64,000 nucleotides of DNA from Ectobius pallidus. Taxonomy: Eukaryota > Arthropoda > Insecta > Blattodea > Ectobiidae. Numbering within the stretch: position 1 is the first letter of the stretch; each line of letters begins with the position of its first letter. The position numbers were made by a program, and so were the translations under genes. Under the pieces are notes generated by a model, which was not told the DNA's origin, did no database searches, and saw nothing but the letters and a program-made list of their open reading frames with translations. The stretch is from contig CAXKWD010000005.1 in NCBI GenBank assembly GCA_964059195.1, positions 97,229,882 to 97,293,881 of the forward strand. Direction: 5' to 3'. This document shows, one piece after another, positions 25,451 to 37,338 of the stretch.

Positions 25451-26998
25451 CTTATTACTATTTATAAGGAAAGTTAAATAACACATGGAACAGTGGAAGC
25501 AATAGACCTACTTTTACAATTTCAATATGTTGTTATTAAATAAAATAATTAAATATTTGATAAAATGGAACTTAAATAACTCTCACTAATCTAATACAAA
25601 AATAGAATAACCTAAGCCACTCCATGTAACATACCAGAAGTTGTACTCTGTGTCTTGTTAAGGTAAGCGAAGAGTGAAATCTCAGCCAAATAAGATAGAA
25701 AATTGAAAGAAAATTCGAAATTTTAAATGTATTTGTTCTAAATAGGAAGATGTTTTCAATGAAGTCAGTGTTAATATGTTTGATTTTGAATTGCTTACAA
25801 TATTCAACGTCAGTAAGAAATATTTATATATTGGGAGTAATTGACAATATTAACGTTAACATCAGTCAACATTATTACATGCGGTATACTAATACTGCAA
25901 ACAATATGTGAACTTACCTTATTCGTTAAATATTTAACATTGTTTAGTTATATAATTAATAATAAATTACAGTACAGTTTTGGCATTTAAATAATGTTAT
26001 GCTCGGACGAAGCTGGTGCTATGCTTGAAGGACCAAGTGGGTGCTTACACTATAATTGACGGTCTCTCACACTTGGGGGCGTTGACCCAGTTTGTTGGAA
26101 GAACTTGCGGAAAGAAAGTTTTTCGTATCAACAGTGATCTCTATGGAATTGTGATAATTTTCTATAATTTGTTACACTTTCTCAGTAGTTACGAAGTTGA
26201 CTCATCCGCTATTTGATTACGTAAACAGTTTGCGTTCTGTTAGCAACTTGTAGGCCTATATGTAGTTCAAAGCTTAAACGAAAATCAACCGAAGCTGAAA
26301 TTATTAGCTTGGAGATTTTAAATTAATACACCAGTTTTATTTACTAGTTAATGTTAAGTGCTTTTAAATTCCTAGTTTTAAAAGTTAGACTGTTTCTAGA
26401 TTCAGGCTGTGTAATGTATTACGGACATGCAAATGCAGTAACCTGCATTAGATACACATTTTTCACGCCCATTGAAATAAAATTTGCCATAGTTAGGCTA
26501 ATCTGCAATAGATCTATATTATTAAGTGTTTTGGTTGTTGTTTTAAACATCTTAATTGCACTATGTAAGAATTAATTAAATGATCTTATGCAGTCCGACG
26601 GGTTTTTTTTCTTCTTTTCTTTCCCTTAGCTTTTTGTATTGTTTATACTTTTTGTTAAAAATATTTTACCCAGAGGAATGAAAAAAAACTAACGTATGAT
26701 TATGCCAAATATTAAAAAACAAAGAAGTAAGGCCTATACAGAAAATCGTATTAGTAATTTTATTGCACACATTGTAAAGTACATAATGATAAGAAAATCA
26801 CAGCTCTATCTTTATTTTTATGGGAGAAGATAAATTTTGAATGTGGTAAAGTAACAAACAAATTGAAATTGTGAAAACAGACGATTAAAGTTTGCATATA
26901 CTGGCAGTTTGAAGCGCACGGAATTTTAAAAGTTGTGTTAACAACCTCTGTTTTATGAGCCCAAATAGTATAACATTTTCTACACGTATACTTCAGGG
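25451..26998. other. No gene recognised
   Basis: AT-rich DNA with frames of at most 74 codons and no recognisable domain or repeat family. Confidence 0.55.
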
Positions 26999-27622
26999 CA
27001 GTGGTCTTCAGCCCGTGCCCTAAGGCCCATGTTACACGGACCGAAAAAACGCCGCCGAATATTCGGGCCGAGACCGGCTGATTTTGACTCCGAAATTCGG
27101 CGACTGAAACGCGTGGTGCATTTTACACCAAAAAAACGCAAGCTGGAATTATTTCGAGGGCAAAATGTACGAAGGTTAGAAATTTATAAAATCCTCCACG
27201 CGTGTGCATTAGGTCGACATTCTGCTCGTATGAAAGGCCCATGATACACGGATCGAAAGAAACAGTTCATTCGGTCCGTATAATTTATAACATTACCCAG
27301 TGGATACACTTTTCGGTCGCTGACAATCGGCCGCGTTTTTTCGATCCATGTAACATGGGCCTAATTTTTTGGGGGGCCGCAAATAGTAATGTAATTACAA
27401 TGCGGTCCGTTGCTTAAGTTTTGCAAACAAACACTGTTTATTAACATTGCAATGTGGAAGACAAAATTATATAAAACACACAAGTCTAATGTAAAGTAAT
27501 CCCTACAGTTATTGCAATATAATTATGATATATTTGTTTTATGTATCATGTTATTAATAAATCAATTGGTCTTTCACCAAAAAGAAAATGGCCCTTTAGT
27601 TAAAAAAGGTTGAAGATCACTG
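26999..27622. mobile_element. hAT-type non-autonomous element carrying a nested MITE
   Basis: Begins CAGTGGTCTTCA and ends TGAAGATCACTG, a hAT-like CAGTG terminus. The flanks CTTCAGGG (26991-26998) and CTTTAGGG (27623-27630) are an 8-bp target duplication with one mismatch, the length expected for hAT. After removal of the nested 27024-27361 element only about 286 bases remain, with no coding capacity. Confidence 0.85.
27024..27361. mobile_element. PIF/Harbinger-type MITE, nested
   Basis: The ends are GGCCCATGTTACACGGACCG and the complementary CGATCCATGTAACATGGGCC. TAA lies on both sides (27021-27023 and 27362-27364), the 3-bp duplication typical of PIF/Harbinger. An extra internal copy of the terminus, GGCCCATGATACACGGATCG, lies near 27236 in direct orientation, suggesting an internal duplication or a fused second element. 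The 71-codon frame through it is incidental. It sits 25 bases inside the left end of the hAT-type element, so it inserted later. Confidence 0.85.
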
Positions 27623-27769
27623 CTTTAGGGGAATTCTTGATCAACTTTTTGCCAAAATGGCTAAATCAACACATCTGTCAACCCTTAACGAATACGGATG
27701 CTGTTGCAGTGGGTTAGGGTTAAACATGTGTTGCAGGTGAATTGTATATTTAGCAACCGGCACAGCATC

Positions 27770-27925
27770 CGTATCTCTTCAAGGAACTGTATCGAACTGC
27801 GTCGCGGCGCGCGCACAGTGGAAAAGGTCGCGCGCGGGATTAATGTCAGTACAGTACCACAGTAGTGCCGGCTCGGGGGTGCACTCATCATGTGCCCGTC
27901 TGAGGGCACGTCTGCAACGGCAGGG
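27770..27925 (+). promoter_or_regulatory. CpG-rich patch upstream of the host gene
   Basis: CGTCGCGGCGCGCGCAC and GTCGCGCGCGGG form the densest CpG cluster in the window, about 0.6 kb before the predicted start codon at 28519. In an AT-rich genome such a patch just upstream of a gene suggests a promoter or first non-coding exon. No TATA box or initiator could be assigned, so this is an inference from composition and position only. A 12-base inverted pair (ACGGATGCTGT/ACAGCATCCGT) lies just 5' (about 27694-27775). Confidence 0.35.
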
Positions 27926-28518
27926 TTTTGCATTAAACACATCGTATTCTAACTTTTTTATACCAACACAGATCTTCCTCTATATTTGTACACTTACATT
28001 TATTTATACGCTCTAGTTTTATTCAATTTCTGAACTGCCCTGGCCGATTTCGATATACGTATTGATAATTTTAATTCGTCCACGATCGAAAAAAGAAACG
28101 TAACACACATAACTAACCTTTATTTACCTTTACACCTATCCTGAAGATACTTACTCTGTTAACACAATCTTACGGGTTGGATAAGTGCATAACATAATAT
28201 AACGTGGTTGCTAGAAGCTGGTGCTATATTTGTGGTAGGAAGTGTTAAGAAGGAATGTCTTCAATCTTCGTTCCTTGTGTACTTTTGTTTACTTCAAGAC
28301 GACGGCGTAGTGTACTGGACTTAATGCATGTATTGCGTGTTTTGAAACTGCAAGTCGATACTGCAATATAGTATTTTTCATAAAGCCTAATCTCCAGTTA
28401 AAGGGAGTGCCCCTTGATAAATCAATATACTATGGTGGTCTGTGTTAATACAAATACAAATAATTGTGAAGACATCGGTGGATCAGCTTGCATCCAATAT
28501 ACAGTACAATAAACAGCT

Positions 28519-28712
28519 ATGCCCCACCAGCCTACACCAGCGTCATCGCCAAGATCGCCACCCCCTTCCACACAAAATGGAGTCGGCGGTGCCAGGAGGA
28601 AGAAATGCGACGTTCATCCAGATGAGTCAGGAACCTCTTCTTCATCTCCAGGACCCGGTTCTCCGACTACACTTGTAAGATCTTGTTGCCGAGGTCGTGG
28701 AGATCGGTCAAG
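28519..28712 (+). CDS. Exon 1: N-terminus of coiled-coil Ser-rich protein (CCSER-like, tentative)
   Basis: First coding exon, 64 codons plus two bases. The ATG at 28519 is preceded in frame by TAA at 28510-28512, which supports this start unless an acceptor lies in between. It encodes a low-complexity Pro/Ser/Arg-rich segment (PTPASSPRSPPPS, then ARRKKCDVHPDE, then SSSSPGPGSPTT), probably disordered. The donor I chose, TCAAG/GTTAGA at 28712/28713, ends in phase 2 and fits exon 2 exactly. The earlier GTAAGA at 28675 would put a stop into exon 2. The family name rests on the downstream coiled-coil exons. The intron after it is 7.0 kb. The protein may be a short isoform of a longer gene. Confidence 0.65.
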
Positions 28713-29060
28713 GTTAGATTCCTCTTTATCACCGCGTGATATCAACTTCGTTATCTTCCCTAATGATGACCAAAGTCCACTAAAATGGACATTTACCGGT
28801 TTTCGCTAATTTGCAGACGGAATTTTGAACTTTGACCGTTAGTTATTTTTACCTTAGTCTAACTTCTTTCTCTGTCTGGTGACATGAATCCATCTTTATC
28901 TCCGCAAGACACCAACAACGTCCTATTCTGTGATGATGTCCATCAGACTGTTAAAACATACTTTTGCCGGTTTTAAATAGTGCGCAGAATTTCCTTGTTG
29001 AACTTTGACGTCAGTTATTTTTCTGCCCCAGATGCGAGTTCCATCTCTGTCTAGTGACGT
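28713..29060. repeat. ~165-bp tandem duplication at the start of intron 1
   Basis: Two diverged units, about 28713-28880 and 28881-29060, share in order a TCTTTATC.CCGC block, ATGATG.CCA, GCCGGTTTT-like, TTGAACTTTGAC and GTTATTTTT, and both end in TCTCTGTCT.GTGAC. The first unit begins at the exon 1 donor, so the duplication may have included the splice site. Function unknown. Confidence 0.65.
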
Positions 29061-30850
29061 TTATTGATTTCCTTGGCAACTACTCAGAGGGCTTTTAAAG
29101 TACTTTGCCTGCTGGATGTTTTACTGAAATCGCGTATGCAATAAAATGCATTGTTGTATCAACTTCAATAACACGTCTATACTTTGTTTTATGATTTGTT
29201 TTATCACTTCAGATTGATCATTGAAACTTTGATGGCTACCTCCGTGACAACTACTCATACAGTGGAGGGGTAAATTATTTATTCCTTATTATAGATGGCT
29301 GTTAGAAATAGTTGTCAGTACAAGCTAGGGTGACCAACGAGTCTTTATATACTCACATTGGAATTTAGATGCCAGATATGGGACACTACTGTTGGCCATA
29401 TTTAAAACTACTGTTCTGCTATTCAGTAGATAGGCAGTCTATTTCGACTACTGAATTTCACATGTTTGCAAGGTAAATTAAGTCAAGTTGCATCAAACCC
29501 TATCTATACAGAGGTTGTAATGTAAGTATTTATTGGTCACCCAGCTATTCAAACTGGCATGTGTAGAACTTCTTAAATATCTCTCTAGAGCAGAATGTTA
29601 GCTTAAGTTAGATTAGTCATTGATATGAACTGGAAAGTTAATAAATGAAACTATGGAGGAAAGGAACAAACTAAGCAAAGATAATTGAAGCATTAAATAT
29701 AAATATTATTTAAATGACTCAACTTCGACACTCACGCAGTCTGCTCGAAGCACTCAATGTTGTTGCGCGGCAAATAGATTCTCTCCCAACACACTGATTG
29801 GCTGCCTACAATCGTTCGCCTCGTTGGTTGCCGCATGACAATAGCTTTACACTCGGGAGAAACAAATAGTACGGCGTGAGGTTAGTGACGGTAGCGCGAG
29901 GTTAGTGTCAGATAGCGCGAGGTTGGTGACAGGCTAAATTTGGTTGGATTAATGGCAAGTAACTCTAGCGATAACACCTTCACACCGTTAAGTTTCCTGC
30001 CCAGTTTCGCGAGAAGATCGATTTTATGCACCCGTACATAGCCACCCTGAATGTAATGTTCAGCAGCCTTTTCTCTAAGTATGCCATTTTCTTTCATATT
30101 ATGATTTTTCTTAAATTTTGCTTATTTTTAGGAACAAACTGAATTTATATATGAATTGCATAGGTTCTAAAGGATATTACAACTTCGGACATGACCGATT
30201 TTCATGTTTCTAGAAAAACACAACACATGCAGAGTGTTGAAGACTCCTTTACAAAATTGACTTTGCATAGTGTCTGCAAGCAGGCCCCTTCCGATACATT
30301 CTTATAAATTGGATTTAAAAGCAAAATGATTGTATTTATAGTTTTAATTTTTAATTTTTTTTTTTTTTAATCTGTCAGTGGCAATTGGTTTAAATTAAAG
30401 AATAGTAATGGAGCCAGAAATTTTGAAACTAAAATTCCATCATCAAGCACTTTGTGTATGTGCTGTTTATAAAGAACGCTTTCTAATGCTGTGAAAAAGA
30501 AAAGTAACTTTTATAAAAATTAAACCCTCAAACCTGATTACAGTTATCAGCACTTATGCCGTTATTAAATCAGTTTGCCGAATAACGCCAACATTATAAA
30601 TATAGAAATGAATATTAAAATATTTAAAAAATCTGAATGAAGTGCGTACCACTAGGCCTATAGTCCTTGCAACCTAAGAACCAGAGTTAAAATAAACAAA
30701 AATCAATAGGTTTATCTAACACATCTTTCATATGACCTAAGAGTGAGACAGACATACTGGTTTTTGTTTACTTTTAGATTCTGTTGTTATATTGAAAGGA
30801 CATTAGTTCCTAGTACTAGATACAATATATTATAGTTAGTGTGAAAATTT
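29061..30850. other. Intron 1 sequence, nothing coding supported
   Basis: Contains a triple ~21-bp repeat around GCGCGAGGTTAGTG (29876-29935). A 71-codon minus-strand frame (29882-30097) runs out of this repeat. CpG and inverted CCAAT-like motifs (GATTGGC, GTTGGTTGCCG) near 29790-29835 could be regulatory, but no gene could be assigned. Confidence 0.5.
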
Positions 30851-31067
30851 TTAAACAGTGGGATGGGTAGGTGTTGTCCAGTCTAGAACTGGCCCTAAAT
30901 AAAACAATTATATCTTTCTCACTCTTAAGTAGGTATGAGTAATGCGCTAGAGTGAGACAGGCATACTTCTTTACATCAGGGCTAGTTCTAAAGCAGACAG
31001 TATAATTCAGGACATTTAGGAATGCTGCTGGGCAAAGAACGCTGTTGTCAATGTTTATGTCTGCATA

Positions 31068-32317
31068 TGGGTGATTCTTCAAATATGGGAAAATTTGGAG
31101 TGTGTAAAATCCAAATTTTTTACTTTGTTTAAAAAATCTCAAAAAAATCACAAAAATACTTCAGGGGTTACTTGATTATAATATGACACCAGCAGAGCTT
31201 AAATGTTTATATTTTTATTTATTTTAATTTCTTTATTTTTTTAAAGCCATGTGGATGACATCCGTGTACATGTGGATGGCAGAAGGCCGCATTAATGACT
31301 AACTTTGGCAACAATCTGCTTTTCTTTATGTGATTTCATATTTTTCTCAGCATACTTCAGTTGATTTTGCATCAAATTTGCAAATTTGTGTGCATACTCC
31401 GGAATTAATGTAATTTTAACGAGACTGTGTTTTTATGGTTTTGGGGGAGGGGGGAATCAAGCAGAAATTCATTTAATCAGTTTTAAGATCTTAAGTACAG
31501 GTCACAGACACCGCAAACACAATAGTATCCTATATTTATCATCTACATGACTTGAGAGTCATCCACATACCCCTTCATGAGACGTGGGTGACAAAAAAGG
31601 AGTTTAAGTGGTCTCAGCAAGCCATTTCTAAACCTCTGTAGGCTCAACTTCAGTCAGGTACTTTGAATTGGAAGGTTTATCATAGTGCATAATCAAAATT
31701 AATTAATATTCACTTTCTGCCTACTTTCTAGAAGCCATGTTAATGACGGGGAATAAAAATATTTTCCTTGAAAATGATACAAAGTCCTTTGTTAATCCCA
31801 AACTGTTTGTAAGCAAGCAAAATTCAACCTTACAATTCAACCACAAGCTGCCCTGTTGGCTTTCTAGCACTGTTGCCAGTTTTACAAATTTCTCATTTCT
31901 GCAGAAAAAATTCCATTCTTTTCAGCCATGTGGATGACCAAAAACCCTTGGGACATTCTTTATGTTCATTAGGTGGGGTGACAATTTTATTTCATTTTAT
32001 TTTTTAGGGGTTAGTATTCTTCACCCATTCATACTCATTGACAGGAAAAAAGTTGAAAAAGAAATAACATTTTGTTTTGTGGAAAAATGCATTAGAATAT
32101 ACAAAACCGAGGTTTGGGACAGGGCATATGGATGACATTTCATTGAATTAAATTCAATTTTGGAATATCAGAATTTAAAGTTAGTGACATTTCAAACTGA
32201 TAGTTGTAGTATGGAAGTAGTAGAAACAAACTTTTATTTTAATTTTTTTTTAAAGTTGAAATTGAAGGGAAATATCACTCCGGAACGCAAATTTTCCCGT
32301 ATTTGAAGAATCACCCA
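31068..32317. mobile_element. Tc1/mariner-type non-autonomous element (1.25 kb)
   Basis: The termini TGGGTGATTCTTCAAATATG and CGTATTTGAAGAATCACCCA are inverted repeats of about 33 bases, flanked on both sides by TA. The interior contains the motif CCATGTGGATGAC or a close variant several times (about 31247, 31271, 31555 inverted, 31925 and 32125). No transposase frame survives. Lies in intron 1 of the host gene. Confidence 0.8.
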
Positions 32318-32595
32318 TATATTTCCTTGCAGGGAGTGAGAGGAAGAAAGGAGAAGCAATTAGCTTGCAATCTTTCTAAGAAAGATTGTAAGCTACTTAC
32401 CATGTCTTAGAAATACTTGCAGTATTGGCCTATCTTTTAATCCTGAAATGGAGCTAGTGATTTCATGAGTTATGTATACCAACACTTGTCAGGAACTATC
32501 CGCAGCACAACACAATGATAACTCATCGGGTTATAGGCGATTGATATTTCATGTGGAGTGTACTGCACAGTGCAGTGACATCACTGTGGAGGAAA

Positions 32596-32915
32596 CTAAA
32601 ATAAACTCCGTGGTGCTACATCCCTGGAGGGACTTAGCCTACCACCCGACCGCTGCATCATCTATTGTAGGCAGTGGCAGGATTGGGGGGCATGTGGTCA
32701 GCATTCCGACACTTATGGCCGTTAATGGTGGTTTTCATGACCGGGACCTCTACTTCTCTATGAAGTAGCTCCTCAGTTTGAATCACGAGGCTGAGTGCAC
32801 CCCTACCAGACCTCCCTACCTCAGAAAAATCCGAGGAGGTACCAGGGTACCGGGAATCGAACCCAGGCCAACGGATATGTAGTCAGCGACGCTAACCACA
32901 TGACCACGCCAGCGG
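32596..32915 (-). mobile_element. tRNA-derived SINE (family C), minus strand, copy 2
   Basis: Bounded by a perfect 15-bp direct repeat TCACTGTGGAGGAAA at 32581-32595 and 32916-32930. On the minus strand the head runs CCGCTGGCGTGGTCATGTGG, then TTAGCGTCGCTGAC, then GGTTCGATTCCCGG, giving A- and B-box-like blocks of a tRNA-derived SINE. The body matches the copy at 16676-16975. Confidence 0.85.
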
Positions 32916-33439
32916 TCACTGTGGAGGAAAATAGGTCGTAAATGCAACACCGGCAGAGAGATTTGTCTTGAGTTATAACTACCCATCCCACTGTGTAAAA
33001 CATTTGCACACAGACTATATGTAGGTTACTCAGTATGAACAAATCGATCTAATTCGAATAATCGCTACTAGATGGATCCTTGAAGCCAGCTTAAAGTTCC
33101 ATCATATTATTATGCATAGATTGTTTCCTACATTTAGCAGATATACCGTAGTCTATTAGTTACCTTATGAGAATATTCATATTGTAATGTAGTCCATGAT
33201 CTATATCCATACTGCAGGAAACGGTAGGAAGCATGACATCAGTATGCATTTGCTTTATTCAAATTCAAATACTTTCAACAGTGAATGAAGAATTCAGTAT
33301 GGATATGAATAACACTATTTTTTACAAATTAAACCCTTAAGTTTATACTTAAAGTTTAAACCATGGCCCATTATGAAATTTGATATGAATAATCATGCAT
33401 GATATGATGTGTGCCAGAAATGATTGGTGCTTGATTATA

Positions 33440-34499
33440 CTTGGGTCATTCAATAATTAGGGGCAACATTTGAATTAACAACAATAAAAATGTTTTTGGA
33501 ACAGGCACAATGTTGCAATGCTCCTCCAACATGAAGAACCTGCTATACCGCAAGGAGACGCTGGATGCCATCCACAGAATCTTGAGGTACTAGAGTAAAC
33601 ACAGAACAACTCTAAACCTGAGGCGAAGCAGGCAGAATCACATGACGAGTAATAAGCAAATGAGGTTGTTGTGGTGTTGTACAGTTAACGGACCGCGCTG
33701 CCTCGCTTGAGAGATGTACTTCACTTATTTATTTGCGCACTCAAAATCTATTACATATAGGTCTTTTCTGAAATCACCATTGGAAAGCTGTAATTATTTG
33801 GAAGCCGACTGTACAAATCCCATATCTGTACGACACTCTGTTGAGGAGAAAACGGCTTATTTAAAAATAATGAAATACCTTAAAATAATGCTTGCTTGTT
33901 CCTCTTAGTGAGTAGAAATGCATCTCCCTTCTCTACCTGTTAGACAGAGATAGCTGCACACTGATGGGTCGTCAACACCGGACATTGCGTAACATTCTAT
34001 TGGCTTATCATATATTCAGAGTTGATTTGTGTTTAGTATAGTCTAAGAACAGACTGCTCTACTGCTGCTATATAATTGCCTGTCTAGTTCTAAAGCGAAC
34101 TCTCTAAGTGATCATTTCAGTTTCTTGTAAATGTCATAATCACATGGGCTTATATCTGATCGTCTTGCAATCACCCACCCAGCAACGGCATGGTATGGTA
34201 AAGCCTCTCTACTACAAGTTTCCAGTAATGCTGTATGGCACTGTCTTGCATTCTTGCCTCTCAAGTTTAATGAAGAATCTTTGTTTATATTTGTTAAACA
34301 TTTTAGAGCACTACAGTTAAGAATATACAATAAACTCACTACAAGTAACTTACAAATGTGATTATTATTCTTCTAACTCCCAGATAACAAACTAATTTGA
34401 ATCATCACTACTTCTCTTTCATTGTTATCAGCTTGCATCATTTAAAGCTGATGGCACCAAGTACAGACAGAGTTGCCACTAACTATTGAATGACCCAAG
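33440..34499. mobile_element. Tc1/mariner-type element with CTTGGGTCATTCAATA ends
   Basis: The left end CTTGGGTCATTCAATAATTA is matched by the inverted right end, which stops at TGAATGACCCAAG (34499). The arms are about 28 bases with two mismatches, and both sides have TA (33438-33439 and 34500-34501). At 1060 bp it is close to the size of a mariner, but no complete transposase frame is visible. It is either badly decayed or non-autonomous. Confidence 0.75.
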
Positions 34500-34501
34500 T
34501 A

Positions 34502-35724
34502 ATATAAAATTTGGACAAATGCTGTGCATGATATGATACACGCAGGAAACAATTGGTGGATGGTTATATGAATGAACTTAATTCTCATGGAAATTACCGT
34601 GTTACTAAATATAGTGTGGAGCAAAATAATCAACCATGCTTCTTGTACAATCCCTAGGTTACTAGTGCCATTAGGTTCTAGGTTAGTAACAGGTAGCTCT
34701 GGCTTTGGTTTTATTGGGTTAAGATAGTGACATTAGTTAAATAGTTATGTTGGTCATTCTGTGTCAAGGATTTCAGACGCAATGTGATGTCATATCACAA
34801 GAACTGTATTGTCCAATCATTTGTTTCGTGTTGGTTCTGGAAACTAAATATGGCAGAAATGTAGTTTTTGCCAGTACATCATAAAAAGGCAGTATTTTTT
34901 AGGGGAGGCCTGATAATGAAATATATGTGTTTTAGCTGTTAGATAAAGAAAGTTGTATTTTATAGTGTGAATCGCACTAAAATCACGAGATACAATATGT
35001 TGTTAATACAATTTTTTTTAAATGTTATAAAAAAATTCCTCCCCTTTCTCGGTTTGATCCCCTGAGCAAACACTTAGTTTACCCATTTATAAATCAGGGC
35101 CCGATAGTAATGTAGTTTCATTGTATGTATGATTGAATCCATGTTTTAAAATTCTAAAATTTGTTAATTAATTATTCATGGTCCTAACATAAGAAGAGGA
35201 TGTTTAAGTTAATATCAATACAGGTTGTAAAATGTTTTGTACAGTTATTATTTGCTTTTCCTAATAATACTGTAGTTTAAAAAATTAAGAAACACCACAA
35301 AGTGATCAATTTTATTTAACCAGAATAATTTTAAGTTTTTAACCTTAATTCACATATTTATTTTCCTATGTATTAATATTGTTTTTAGTTTTTTTTAAAG
35401 TACCTATGATTATTTAATTAAGTATTCAATTGTATTTTAATTTTAAAAAAGTTTTAGCCATTTTTTGTTTTTAACATTTTTTTTAGCCATTTATAAGAGT
35501 GACTGCCAATGGCAATGAAACACATAATTATATTCAAATAATGCCACTAGCTATTAAGGAAGAAAATAGTTTAAAATCTAAGCATCCGGCTTGACTTATC
35601 AGAATGATTGCTGCGAGTCAAAGTAAATGTACAGGTTCCTTATGTCTAATTCTGCAGCTACTGTATTGTAACATTCATAACACCTTTTATTAAATTGTAT
35701 TAATGTTTTATGTGTTGTGTTTAG
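34502..35724. other. Distal intron 1, nothing recognised
   Basis: A block near 34527-34570 is a diverged direct copy of 33398-33440, just outside the other end of the mariner-type element. The rest is AT-rich with no supported feature up to the exon 2 acceptor. Confidence 0.5.
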
Positions 35725-35854
35725 GCTGGTGAGTGGAAGATCCACTACAAGGGTGTTAAGATCAAGAGCTGGCAGTGGTAGCACACCAGATTCACCTCGA
35801 TCTCTGGATCCAAAAACTCGTCTCACTGGAAGCCCTCTCAGGCCACCAAGACAG
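35725..35854 (+). CDS. Exon 2: Ser/Arg-rich linker of the CCSER-like protein
   Basis: 130 bases; the acceptor is TGTGTTTAG/G and the donor CCAAGACAG/GTATAT. The first base completes an Arg codon begun in exon 1, and the exon ends in phase 0. It encodes a basic, Ser/Thr/Pro-rich segment with SGSTPDSPRSLDPKTR and GSPLRPPRQ, containing several SP and TP sites of the kind phosphorylated by proline-directed kinases (inference). The other plus-strand frame from the same acceptor hits TAG after 18 codons, which supports the chosen phase. A minus-strand frame across the region is a shadow. Confidence 0.75.
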
Positions 35855-37338
35855 GTATATAAGACAATTCCTTTCTTTCTTTAATAAAATCATGGTGTCA
35901 AATGACAAAGAAGGAGGAACGTTTAAGAATATTGAGAAATTAAATTGAAAACTGATGCTTACTTCTTAATAATCTTATGTAAAAGAAAAGAGCTCTTAAA
36001 CACACAATGAGAGTTTAAATCTCATGCCAATTATGTGATGCTAGTAGAAGTTCCTAGCAACAAGAGTTCAGGACTCCATCCCAACATATTGTAAGTTATT
36101 ACTTCTTATTGATGTAGTCATAAAATACACGCAGAAACTTTGCAATATATGTTTGTGCAAGCATTACAAAATGTCATGTTTGAATGTATCAGTACATTTG
36201 TTGCTTTATTAATCATTCTTAGTCTTGCACCAGTGATTTTTTTTTTTCAAGATGGAAATCTTCTTCAGCAACACATGTTTTGCATCAGATATTCATGAAA
36301 TTCCTAGCATGACATTCTTTTCAAATTATATTAAACTACCAGGATTGCTCCATTGGATTGAATTTTCCATCTATTCCGGTCAACTTTCCATTGTGCTTTC
36401 ATCATATAGAAAATTATTTCCCACACATGCATTATGGGCAGGCAAACAGAAATAGAACCAGGCAATCTTTAATAATTCTGTGTAAATCTATTCTGATAAG
36501 AACTGAAAAATTCCTCCCATTTGTCAATAGCTAGTTTTTGCATGATATTACTATCAGAGTCAGGCTTATTTAGTTTTTGCCATTAAGTTTATTAAACACA
36601 CTGATTGGTTTAATGACTCTCATAGTAGTGGGACAGCGAGTTGTCTGAATGAATGGAAGAATCGCGGATCTTCTTCATTAATCTGGACCTTTGATGGTTT
36701 GTTGAAAATCAGGCGAGACTCTTTTCCATGTGGTATAATTCAGGGAAATCCTGCTTTTTCAGGACGTATGGCAACCCTAATTTGACACAGTTGACCTATG
36801 TTGTTTATTTGATAAGATGACGTGATGAAGAAAATTATTCATTAACAACAGAAAAAAGAAAAAGGGATCAGTTTATACAATCAGTATGCAATCAGTATAT
36901 TAATTATGTCAAGTTGCAGCACATTTTAATACATCTAAGTTTGGCCAATTCTGCAACTCAACTCAAGAGGTGCCAATAAGAACTAAGATCTAAATCAAAC
37001 AATAAGGTTCTCGCTATACGAGAGAAACTTAAGAGAAATCTTCCAGATAAGTCAGATGTAGATTAGTATTGGTTTAAGCAGATTGTTTTATGAAAACAAC
37101 ATCCTAGCATTGCTCTCCTGTATTTATTAAAATAGTATTCAAACACTTGAATATTGTAGGTTATATACATGATAGCAACATAGTAATTGTTTTGTAGGAA
37201 AGATTATTGATTAGCCATGCATAACTAACTTGTAATGCAATGTAGGTTAACATGGTCTTCTGAGCTGTTGGTCTTAGGTTTTCATAACTTGTAATATCGC
37301 AGACTTGAAGAGGGTTGAAGAGTGACCTATGCTACTAG
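35855..37338. other. Intron 2, 5' part, nothing recognised
   Basis: AT-rich intronic DNA before the non-LTR insertion. Short frames only. Confidence 0.5.

Larger units (their letters stand above)
30856..32993. mobile_element. Candidate outer element with CAGTGGGATGGGTAG termini
   Basis: CAGTGGGATGGGTAG at 30856-30870 is matched by its perfect complement at 32979-32993, enclosing 2.1 kb that contains a TA-flanked element (31068-32317) and a SINE (32596-32915). CAGTG ends suggest a hAT-type element. No clear 8-bp duplication is visible (TTTTTAAA versus TGTAAAAC), so the outer boundaries are less certain than the nested ones. Confidence 0.5.

Noticed and set aside
28675..28680. GTAAGA as donor of exon 1
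   Set aside because: It would join in phase 0 to exon 2, where the reading frame meets TAG after 18 codons; the donor at 28713 keeps the frame open.
29882..30097. 71-codon minus-strand frame with AAEHYIQGGYVRVHKI
   Set aside because: Its C-terminus is read from a triple tandem repeat; no known domain and no neighbouring exon in phase. Left as unassigned.
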